Assembly: GCA_029821415.1 (NCBI GenBank)
Contig: JALGTJ010000099.1
Coordinates: forward strand, 1-5,383
Source: Candidatus Zipacnadia bacterium
Lineage (GTDB): Bacteria > Armatimonadota > Zipacnadia > Zipacnadales > Zipacnadaceae
Direction of reading: 5' to 3'
Length of the DNA: 5,383 nt
Every line of letters begins with the position of its first letter. Within the stretch, counting starts at the first letter, position 1. The notes beneath the pieces are model-generated. The model did not search any database. It was not told where the DNA came from and saw only the letters and a list, made by a program, of their open reading frames with translations. This document shows, one piece after another, positions 1-5,383 of this stretch. A program made the position numbers and the translations under genes.

Positions 1-2
1 CT

Positions 3-191
3 TCATATGCCGCTGTCCGTGTACCACCGGAGAAGATCCAACGAGCGGAGGAGCAGGTATTTGAGGCAGTAGTGACTGCTCTGCTGCTGCACCGCGGCAG
101 CGACCCGATCCTGGTTCTGCCCGGCCTCAATTCAACGGGCAGGCTATCTTCGGAACTGACGGGGCTGCAGCTACAGGTGGACTACAAGTAG
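3..191 (+). CDS. C-terminal fragment of an unrecognised protein
   Basis: An open frame enters from the left edge and ends at TAG 189-191, giving 62 residues. The visible part has a charged, probably helical stretch (PPEKIQRAEEQVFEAVVTAL), then a hydrophobic strand-like segment (PILVLPGL), and finishes with LQLQVDYK. Codon use is GC-rich and resembles the downstream genes, which supports real coding. The start lies outside the window. I do not recognise the family from this tail, and no catalytic motif is visible. It is on the same strand as the sialidase-like and kinase genes, 127 bp upstream of the former, so it could belong to the same transcription unit. That would make a sugar-metabolism role possible, but this is inference from position only. 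Confidence 0.6.
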   Translation, partial: SYAAVRVPPEKIQRAEEQVFEAVVTALLLHRGSDPILVLPGLNSTGRLSSELTGLQLQVDYK

Positions 192-242
192 ACAGGACAG
201 GTCGGCACAAGCGGTCAGCCAAGCAAGCCGGCATGTAGGGCA

Positions 243-267
243 CCCACAGACCAGTATTGTCTGGTGG
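243..267. promoter_or_regulatory. Imperfect palindrome, possible operator
   Basis: Arms CAGAC (247-251) and GTCTG (259-263) pair perfectly around a 7-base centre, and CC 243-244 can pair with GG 266-267. An overlapping alternative pairs ACCAG 250-254 with CTGGT 261-265. It lies about 50 bp before the ATG at 319, where an operator for a sugar-responsive repressor would be expected. No T-run follows, so it is a poor intrinsic terminator for the upstream gene. The regulator is unknown, and short inverted repeats like this also occur by chance. Confidence 0.25.
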
Positions 268-306
268 CAAGCCCACAAAGACTTGGCATCTATGATTTCA
301 ACAGCC

Positions 307-313
307 GAGGTGA
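307..313 (+). promoter_or_regulatory. Shine-Dalgarno deciding the sialidase-like start
   Basis: GAGGTGA is a near-ideal match to the anti-Shine-Dalgarno of 16S rRNA. It ends 5 bases before the ATG at 319. The in-frame TTG (283) and ATG (292) further upstream lack a comparable site, so ATG 319 is preferred. Confidence 0.75.
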
Positions 314-318
314 GTAGC

Positions 319-1554
319 ATGTACAGTGCCCGTGTGTTGTGGCCTGTCTTTCGGAAGCCGCCGCCGGAGGGCGTAGTGGAACTGGTACATATCGGGGGCG
401 CGATGAGCAGCCTGGTCGAGCTACACGATGGCTCGCTGATGCTAATTGAGGGGGATGGCCGCTACCGCATCTCCACTGATGCGGGCTTGACTTGGGGCGA
501 ACCCCGACCGCTAAACTGCCCGGGCCTGGGCACGGCGCGCGATCACAGCCTCATCCGGCTGCAGTCAGGAGCGTTGGCTTTGGCCTTTCGGGGAGAGGAC
601 GAGCCCTGGATGGGCAAGTTCTACCTCTTCTTGTCAGAAGATGAGGGTCAGAGCTGGGGACCGGGCAAACTCATTGACCCGGGGGGCACCAGAACGCCCA
701 ATGTTCCCTACTATGATACCCTTATTCAACTCAGCAGCGGGCGACTGGTCTTTCCCACTCTAACCGGCCATTGGAACACTTCACACTCCGACCTAAGCGA
801 CGTTGTCTCCCCCGACACCTGGGGTACCTGGCGAGGCTTGCCCATGCAGGTCGAAAGCCATGGGCATATGCCCGAATTCGAGTGCACGTTCGTGCTGTAC
901 TCCGATGACGGAGGCAACAACTGGCAACAGGGGCCCGATCTGTTTGGCTGGTTTGATCAGCAGGGCATTCCCAATGGCTATGGGGGAATCAGCTCCTTTG
1001 ATGAACCCAGTGCCGCAGAGACTGCCGATGGCCGGCTACTGCTGTTTGGGCGCTCTCAGGTAGGACGGATTGTCTACAGCTACAGTGAAGACGGGGGGAA
1101 GACCTGGACAGCGGTGCGCCCCACCGATCTGGCGGCCTCCTACTCTCCACCACGGCTGAGGCGCATTCCCGAAACCGGAGACCTACTATGCGTCTGGAAC
1201 CAGGTCTCGCGTGAAGAGATTCGGCGGGGGTACCGGCGTGGGCGGTTGTCGGTAGCCCTCTCCCAGGACAGCGGGGCTACCTGGGGCCATTTTAAGACCC
1301 TCGAACTCAGCGAGGGGCTGGACGACATCGCCTACATCCCGCCCGAATATCCAACCAGCCTGGTCCGCGGCCGCGATGACGTGGGCCAGTTGCCCGATGG
1401 CTGGGCCATGTTTGATTACCCCAACGTCCGCTTTGCTGGAGATAAAGTGTATATTATGTACGCCCGGGCCTGGATAGAGGAGAAAGACGGAGAAGCAAAA
1501 GCCGTGTGGGAGAGTGTGCTGCGCATCTACCCGCTGGAGTGGTTCTACGATTGA
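319..1554 (+). CDS. Sialidase/neuraminidase-superfamily protein (BNR/Asp-box beta-propeller)
   Basis: Starting at ATG 319 the protein has 411 residues, a normal size for a lone six-bladed sialidase-type propeller. Five Asp boxes (S-x-D-x-G-x-x-W) lie at about residues 52-59 (STDAGLTW), 106-113 (SEDEGQSW), 195-202 (SDDGGNNW), 256-263 (SEDGGKTW) and 315-322 (SQDSGATW). Their spacing fits successive blades. FRKP at 11-14 sits where sialidases carry the FRIP arginine. Arg91 (AFRGED), Arg245 (LLFGR) and Arg281/282 (RRIPETGDL) are other arginine candidates, and Glu229/Glu234 precede the typical DGRLLLFGR turn. The exact catalytic set cannot be fixed by eye. There is no signal peptide or membrane segment, so a cytoplasmic location is likely. 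The family includes exo-sialidases (GH33) but also propellers acting on other sugars, so sialic acid as substrate is not proven. The FGGY kinase gene follows on the same strand after 246 bp. The superfamily call is firm; the substrate is open. Confidence 0.88.
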   Translation: MYSARVLWPVFRKPPPEGVVELVHIGGAMSSLVELHDGSLMLIEGDGRYRISTDAGLTWGEPRPLNCPGLGTARDHSLIRLQSGALALAFRGEDEPWMGKFYLFLSEDEGQSWGPGKLIDPGGTRTPNVPYYDTLIQLSSGRLVFPTLTGHWNTSHSDLSDVVSPDTWGTWRGLPMQVESHGHMPEFECTFVLYSDDGGNNWQQGPDLFGWFDQQGIPNGYGGISSFDEPSAAETADGRLLLFGRSQVGRIVYSYSEDGGKTWTAVRPTDLAASYSPPRLRRIPETGDLLCVWNQVSREEIRRGYRRGRLSVALSQDSGATWGHFKTLELSEGLDDIAYIPPEYPTSLVRGRDDVGQLPDGWAMFDYPNVRFAGDKVYIMYARAWIEEKDGEAKAVWESVLRIYPLEWFYD

Positions 1555-1627
1555 GGGAACTGCAGCCAGTCGGTAATGACACCGTTATTGCCTTTAGCAG
1601 TCGTTCGATGCTGGCTGCTACGCTCAG

Positions 1628-1647
1628 CGGCATCGGCGATCATGCCG
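1628..1647. repeat. Perfect 6-bp inverted repeat (CGGCAT / ATGCCG)
   Basis: CGGCAT at 1628-1633 pairs with ATGCCG at 1642-1647 around an 8-base loop. It starts 74 bp after the sialidase-like stop codon. No T-run follows, so it is not a typical intrinsic terminator. It could be an operator half-site pair or an mRNA hairpin, or chance in GC-rich DNA. Confidence 0.3.
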
Positions 1648-1702
1648 AGGGCCTCATCTTGCTGCACGGACATGCCGACCTGTTCACCCCAGCGTAGGCA
1701 CC

Positions 1703-1734
1703 CAAGCCGGCAGCGACATCAGGTCGCCGACTTG
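1703..1734 (+). repeat. Interrupted stem-loop in the kinase leader
   Basis: GCGAC (1713-1717) and GTCGC (1723-1727) form a perfect 5-bp stem around the loop ATCAG. Outside a bulge, CG/CG and CAAG (1703-1706)/CTTG (1731-1734) extend it to about 11 pairs. CCAAG 1702-1706 could instead pair with CTTGG 1738-1742, giving alternative folds. The downstream bases are pyrimidine-rich (CTTGCTTCTT) but not a true T-tract. It could be a weak terminator, a processing site or a structured leader. No riboswitch class is recognised. Confidence 0.3.
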
Positions 1735-1784
1735 CTTCTTGGATGGGGCTGACAGAGCATTCATCTGGGGCGGGCAATTCGTCC

Positions 1785-1790
1785 AGGAGA
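1785..1790 (+). promoter_or_regulatory. Shine-Dalgarno of the FGGY kinase gene
   Basis: AGGAGA is a strong ribosome binding site with 10 bases between it and the ATG at 1801. That is slightly long but acceptable, and it supports this start, which also places the first glycine-rich phosphate motif at the expected N-terminal position. Confidence 0.75.
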
Positions 1791-1800
1791 GTACACAGTT

Positions 1801-3306
1801 ATGAGCCTGCTGGGCATTGATATCGGGAGTACCGGCACCAAGGCAGTGGTCTTTGATGCCGAGGGGGCGGTGCTGGGAGCGGCTTACCGTGAGTACCCCG
1901 AGATCAGGCCCCAGCCCGGCTGGTTTGAACTGGATCCCCAAAGCGTCTGGTCAGCGTTCACCGACGTGGTGAGACGGGCGGCCTCCGGCGCAAAGTCCGA
2001 CCCAGTACAAGCCCTGAGCATTTCGGCGTTGGGCGTGGCCGTCACTCCGGTTGATGCTGCTGGCAACTTCCTGTACAACACCATCACCGCTCCGGACAGT
2101 CGGGCTTCCCACCAGGCAACGCACTTATGCGAGCAGGTAGGCGAACAGGAGATTTTCAACATCACCGGTATGCCCCCTCATCCGAGCTATACCATCAATA
2201 AGCTAATGTGGATGCAGCAAAACCGTCCTGATGTGCACCGGAAAGCCTACAGATACCTGATGTGGCCGGAGATTGTTTTCTTCAAGTTGGGCCTGCCGCT
2301 GCGGGTGGACTGGAGCCTGGCAACGCGCACGATGGCGTTTGATGTGGTTAATAAACACTGGTCAGAGGAGATCCTCACCGCCGCTGGGATAAGCGCGGAG
2401 CTACTGGCTGAGCCGATTCGCCCCGGCGAGGTGGTGGGACAGCTTTCGGGCAGCGCCGCGCGGATGCTTAACCTACCACGTGGCTGCTTGGTAGTCGCCG
2501 GTGGCCATGACTCGGCAATGACCGCTCTGGGCGCGGGCGTTATTGGCTCCGGGCAGGCAGTCAATAGCATGGGGACCGTGGAATGCCTGATGGTGGCCTT
2601 CGCCGAGCCCAAGCGGACAGAGAAGATGCGCCAATCCGGCTTCTGTTGCTATCCGCATGTAGTACCCGGCCTCTATCTGACCCAGGCGTTCAATTACTCC
2701 AGTGGGAGCATTCTGCGATGGTTCCGGGATAACTTTGCGGAGGCTGAACAGCAGCAGGCCGCCGAGGAAAACCGAAGTGCCTACGAACTGATTGTGCAGG
2801 ACCTACCCGCCGATCCCACCGGCCTGCTTGTGATTCCCTATTTTGCCGGGGCAGCTACGCCACATATGGATCCGCAGGCGCGCGGGGCAATCGCAGGGCT
2901 GACGCTGAGCACTGATCGTAAGACCTTCATAAAAGGACTACTGGAAGGCACTTGTTTTGAACTGCGCCTGAATATTGAGGCGCTGGCCGAAGCAGGTCTA
3001 ACTGTCAACCGCCTGCCAGCCACCGGCGGAGGAGCACGCAGCCCGGCCTGGTTGCAGTTGAAAGCTAATATCACTGGCAAGGAAGTCGCTACGCTTAATG
3101 TCGCTGAGGCCGGATGCCTGGGCGGAGCAATCCTGGCGGGAGTGGCTGCCGGTGTCTATGACTCCCTTCCCCAGGCGGTCAACCAGCTCGTCCACCAGGC
3201 AACGGTCTACCAGCCAGATTCAGCCAGTAAGCAGCAGTATGACCACTACTTTGCTCTGTATAAGCAACTGTGGTCACAGATTCAGACAATAGCTCACCAG
3301 CTCTAA
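1801..3306 (+). CDS. FGGY-family carbohydrate kinase (xylulokinase-like)
   Basis: This is a complete 501-residue protein, the usual FGGY length. It transfers the gamma-phosphate of ATP to a sugar, typically a ketopentose, ketohexose or polyol, in the cytoplasm. The N-terminal phosphate motif is GIDIGSTGTKAVVFD (5-19). The catalytic base is probably Asp237 in AGGHDSAMTALGAG, where xylulokinases have their GGxDxxA aspartate. NSMGTVECL (255-263) is the second phosphate motif, with GTV where GTS or GTT is more common. PYFAGAATPHMDPQARG (346-362) and ATGGGARSPAWLQLKANITG (407-426) are the C-terminal-lobe and adenosine-binding motifs. In the sugar-binding region the frequent W-x-D-x-R appears as TAPDSRA (96-102), keeping Asp99 and Arg101 but not Trp. 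The substrate therefore cannot be named; D-xylulose, L-ribulose, L-fuculose, rhamnulose and others are phosphorylated by relatives. It follows the sialidase-like gene and converges on the GH20-like gene. Confidence 0.93.
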   Translation: MSLLGIDIGSTGTKAVVFDAEGAVLGAAYREYPEIRPQPGWFELDPQSVWSAFTDVVRRAASGAKSDPVQALSISALGVAVTPVDAAGNFLYNTITAPDSRASHQATHLCEQVGEQEIFNITGMPPHPSYTINKLMWMQQNRPDVHRKAYRYLMWPEIVFFKLGLPLRVDWSLATRTMAFDVVNKHWSEEILTAAGISAELLAEPIRPGEVVGQLSGSAARMLNLPRGCLVVAGGHDSAMTALGAGVIGSGQAVNSMGTVECLMVAFAEPKRTEKMRQSGFCCYPHVVPGLYLTQAFNYSSGSILRWFRDNFAEAEQQQAAEENRSAYELIVQDLPADPTGLLVIPYFAGAATPHMDPQARGAIAGLTLSTDRKTFIKGLLEGTCFELRLNIEALAEAGLTVNRLPATGGGARSPAWLQLKANITGKEVATLNVAEAGCLGGAILAGVAAGVYDSLPQAVNQLVHQATVYQPDSASKQQYDHYFALYKQLWSQIQTIAHQL

Positions 3307-3396
3307 CCGCGAAGACTGCAACACAAGAGACTATTCTCGGCGGTGACGAACCCCGCAATCCATCCCCAAAGCCCCGGCAGTGAACCAGCCAGACTC

Positions 3397-5383
3397 CTAT
3401 TCTTCCTCAGGCAAAGTGAACGCCACCCATCGCTTGTCTCCCTTGGAAGGAATCTTCCATGAAACGATGGCCGTCTCGCGAATGTTTGCGTACGGCGGGG
3501 GCTCGCTCCAGGTCGTATCAACCATTCCCAAACAGCGCCATCCCCGGCGGCGAGCCTCACCAACGACCTGCGCCCACTCGCGAATGTTCTGGAGCTTGAA
3601 CCAAGGGCAGACGACCGTTGTCAAGCCGAACTTTTGGTAATGAACCAGGCTAGCCCAACCCTGTTGTAGAGCTTGGAATGGCGAATAGTACCAGACAAAC
3701 TGCCAGATGTCGGCAGGCGGAACAGGCCCCGCCTCGGTAAAGCCCCACTGGTACCCACCGTGATAAGGGCTGAAGGCATCCTCCCACATAGCTATCTGGG
3801 TCTCCGGCCATCCTTGGTGGATACGACGACGGATGAAGTCCAGATGCTCCAGCAGAATCTGCGAGGGCGGCAGCCCGCGCCGGCGGCAGCGGCTGTCCGA
3901 GTTGACCCTCGTCAATTCGTCTCCCCTGATGAACAGATATTTCAAGTGCCACCGCTTGGCAACACGCTCGACGATATCTCCAACGTACTGCACGGCGAGC
4001 GGATCGCTGGGACAGTACTGGACGTGAGGTCCGAGTTTACCATTGTCGCCGCCTACACAGTCATAGCTGGCCAGCACGGTCGCGCCGTCGGGAATGCGCG
4101 AACCATGCACTCGGGCAATGGTAAACGGCTCGTCCCCAACGTACCTTTTGTTTGATGGATCGTAACGGCCCAGTTGTCCTTGCACTATGTAATCTCGGCC
4201 GAGCTGATATGTAGTCTGCTTGTCTATACTGGTGATAACAATATCAGTGGACTGGTTTCGCAGGACATTGCGGTTGGCCAGTGGTGACGGTTCCTCGCCC
4301 CTGAGCGTGACCTTCTCGTCTCTTATCCAGACGCCTTCAACACACGCGGGGTGCTCCACGAGCAGCTTGCTGCTGGGCGGGTCGCTGAGAGTGCTGATGA
4401 ATCCACAAACGTCAACGTGAAATCGCTCGCACTGCTTCAACAGGTTCTCGGTCTGTTTTTCCTGCTCAGGTGTAAGGTCTACCCAGCGGTTCCTCCACAT
4501 TAGGAAGTTGAGCTTCCATCGTACCATCTGCAGCAGGTCCGCGAAGTACATGTCGTCGTGAAACGGAACCAGACCCGGTTCATCCTCGGGCATAATATGT
4601 ACATAACTGGTCCCCATTACGGCGCCCCGTATGGGCATATCAGGCCAATCGGTGACATCAACCGCCAGGACCTGGTAGGCGTCCGGGGCGTCCTGAGGAG
4701 CCCAGACGAGCTGCAGGAAGGTCATAAGCGCGTGCTGAGCCGCCCGAGGGGTGGCCGCAGCGATGTGCACGCCGTCGCGATCAACACTGAGGTGATACCC
4801 TTCATCACCCTTGTCAGTGAAAGTGCCAATCGAAATGGACACGGGGGCTTGGGCGTCCCCTGCAACGAAGCGGATTCCCTTTCTCGTCAGATCGTGATTG
4901 ACTAGCCAGAGAGCACCTTCAATATCCGTGGCGGAGCCATCCGTCACATGATAAGCAAGAGAATCGCCAATAGGGAAGCTATCGTCAGCGCTCTTCCATA
5001 CGGCTTGTTGCACCGGCGGAGTGATTTCGGGCGCGGAGAGTTCCACGTTGTCGAAATTGACGAATCCCCAACGTCCCGACGCGCTTGTAAAGCGGACTTT
5101 GAGGGTTCGCCTGCCCCCGGTGCTATATTCATCGCGGCCAAGCACTCTTCCCGTGGTAACATCTTCGCAAAGGATTGTGCCGACAATCTGGTCAGGACGA
5201 CTTGTGTAGACGTCGGCTCGCAATTCAAGGTATTTATCGGAGGCTACGTCCAGGTCCTGGGATAGCTGTGCGCGGCCTTGGCGCTGGAAGGTCATACGCG
5301 CTCTTGCGCGCCCGTAAATGGCGCTCAGATCCAGAATGTCCTGAAAATCACCCGGCATCCAGCCAGAGTCGGCGAGAATCTCG
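3397..5383 (-). CDS. GH20-like glycoside hydrolase with N-terminal carbohydrate-binding-like domain (5'-truncated)
   Basis: The frame is open through the right edge (residues EILADSGW precede the first visible Met at 5358) and stops at TAG 3397-3399, so at least 661 residues are present and the true start is outside. Numbering from that Met: residues about 15-110 form a beta-rich domain ending in GFVNFDNVELS, typical of jelly-roll carbohydrate-binding modules. Residues about 115-232 match the GH20b domain, with EGYHLSVDRDGVHIAAATPR (186-205) and LMTFLQLV. The barrel follows: DVTDWPDMPIRGAV (234-247), MVRWKLNFLMWRNRW (278-292), and YLFIRGDEL (474-482), whose Asp480-Glu481 occupies the position of the HIGGDE pair of hexosaminidases (substrate-assisting Asp, acid/base Glu). 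A beta-rich insertion lies at about 338-436. IAMWEDAF (522-529) and DTTWSEPP (614-621) resemble later barrel strands. Known GH20 enzymes remove terminal GlcNAc or GalNAc, but the altered motifs leave activity and substrate uncertain. Any signal peptide would lie outside the window. Confidence 0.8.
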   Translation of the reverse strand, partial: EILADSGWMPGDFQDILDLSAIYGRARARMTFQRQGRAQLSQDLDVASDKYLELRADVYTSRPDQIVGTILCEDVTTGRVLGRDEYSTGGRRTLKVRFTSASGRWGFVNFDNVELSAPEITPPVQQAVWKSADDSFPIGDSLAYHVTDGSATDIEGALWLVNHDLTRKGIRFVAGDAQAPVSISIGTFTDKGDEGYHLSVDRDGVHIAAATPRAAQHALMTFLQLVWAPQDAPDAYQVLAVDVTDWPDMPIRGAVMGTSYVHIMPEDEPGLVPFHDDMYFADLLQMVRWKLNFLMWRNRWVDLTPEQEKQTENLLKQCERFHVDVCGFISTLSDPPSSKLLVEHPACVEGVWIRDEKVTLRGEEPSPLANRNVLRNQSTDIVITSIDKQTTYQLGRDYIVQGQLGRYDPSNKRYVGDEPFTIARVHGSRIPDGATVLASYDCVGGDNGKLGPHVQYCPSDPLAVQYVGDIVERVAKRWHLKYLFIRGDELTRVNSDSRCRRRGLPPSQILLEHLDFIRRRIHQGWPETQIAMWEDAFSPYHGGYQWGFTEAGPVPPADIWQFVWYYSPFQALQQGWASLVHYQKFGLTTVVCPWFKLQNIREWAQVVGEARRRGWRCLGMVDTTWSEPPPYANIRETAIVSWKIPSKGDKRWVAFTLPEEE
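4051..4347 (-). other. Beta-rich insertion domain within the GH20-like barrel
   Basis: This encodes residues about 338-436 of the GH20-like protein, between the segment ending KQCERFHVDVCGF and the Asp-Glu motif strand. It has the pattern TTYQLGRDYIV ... FTIARVHGSRIPDGATVLAS, that is Y-x-x-G-x-D-Y, then I-x-R, then G-S-x-I-x-D-G-A-x-V. I know this signature from small beta-sandwich repeats in surface and phage-like proteins. Compact classical GH20 barrels lack such a segment here. Its role is unknown; it could shape the substrate cleft or mediate binding. Confidence 0.5.

Larger units (their letters stand above)
1555..1800. other. 246-bp intergenic region with inverted repeats, no convincing gene
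   Basis: This is an unusually long gap for two genes that otherwise look co-directional partners. It holds two inverted repeats (listed separately) and the kinase Shine-Dalgarno at its right end. A plus-strand frame is open to TAG 1695-1697, and a minus-strand frame with the same codon boundaries is open from 1718 down to TAG 1545-1547. Each looks mildly protein-like, as aligned antisense frames often do. Neither has a strong ribosome binding site or recognisable family. It may be a leader with its own promoter or the remnant of a lost gene. Confidence 0.5.

Noticed and set aside
257..296. Promoter from TTGTCT (257-262) and TATGAT (291-296)
   Set aside because: The spacer is 28 bp, far beyond the usual 16-19, and a transcript from this -10 would start almost on the ribosome binding site.
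283..318. N-terminal 12-codon extension of the sialidase-like ORF from TTG 283
   Set aside because: No Shine-Dalgarno precedes TTG 283 or ATG 292, whereas ATG 319 has an excellent one.
1545..1673. 42-residue minus-strand ORF in the gap between the sialidase-like and kinase genes
   Set aside because: Only a weak AGGT precedes its ATG, no family is recognised, and its codons align exactly with an open frame on the plus strand, so the open reading may be a mirror effect.
1641..1680. Direct repeat CATGCCGA at 1641-1648 and 1671-1678
   Set aside because: Only two 8-base copies, as expected by chance in GC-rich DNA, with no further unit.
3307..3343. Terminator hairpin after the kinase gene (CCGCGA / TCGGCGG)
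   Set aside because: The stem is only six pairs with a bulge, the loop is long, and no T-run follows.
3673..4155. 160-residue plus-strand open frame
   Set aside because: It lies wholly antisense to the GH20-like gene, which has clear domain motifs; the plus frame has no recognisable family.

Overview
The window looks like a piece of a carbohydrate-catabolism locus from a free-living, moderately high-GC bacterium. There is no rRNA, tRNA or housekeeping marker to place it. Gene density, GC-rich third codon positions and the mix of BNR sialidase-fold, FGGY kinase and GH20-like proteins would suit a polysaccharide degrader such as a Chloroflexota, Armatimonadota or Planctomycetota member. That assignment is inference only.

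Layout: (1) 3-191 (+), the last 62 codons of an unrecognised protein. (2) A 127-bp gap with an imperfect palindrome about 50 bp before the next start. (3) 319-1554 (+), a sialidase/neuraminidase-superfamily protein with five Asp boxes and no visible signal peptide; the best start is ATG 319, behind a strong Shine-Dalgarno, not the TTG at 283. (4) A 246-bp gap (1555-1800) with inverted repeats and short open frames on both strands, not convincingly a gene. (5) 1801-3306 (+), a complete FGGY-family sugar kinase. (6) A 90-bp convergent junction without a clear terminator. (7) 3397 to the window edge (-), a large 5'-truncated multidomain protein: carbohydrate-binding-like beta domain, GH20b-like domain, and a GH20-like barrel carrying a beta-rich insertion and an Asp-Glu pair in a non-standard motif.

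A plausible joint role is glycan salvage: the GH20-like protein acts on a glycan, the sialidase-fold enzyme releases a terminal sugar in the cytoplasm, and the FGGY kinase phosphorylates a derived ketose or polyol. The usual sialic-acid genes (NanA lyase, ROK-type NanK, NanE) are not present here. An FGGY kinase beside the sialidase-fold gene suggests the released sugar may not be Neu5Ac. No mobile element, CRISPR array or RNA gene was seen. The most unusual items are the GH20-like protein's altered active-site motifs and inserted domain, and the sialidase-fold/FGGY pairing.
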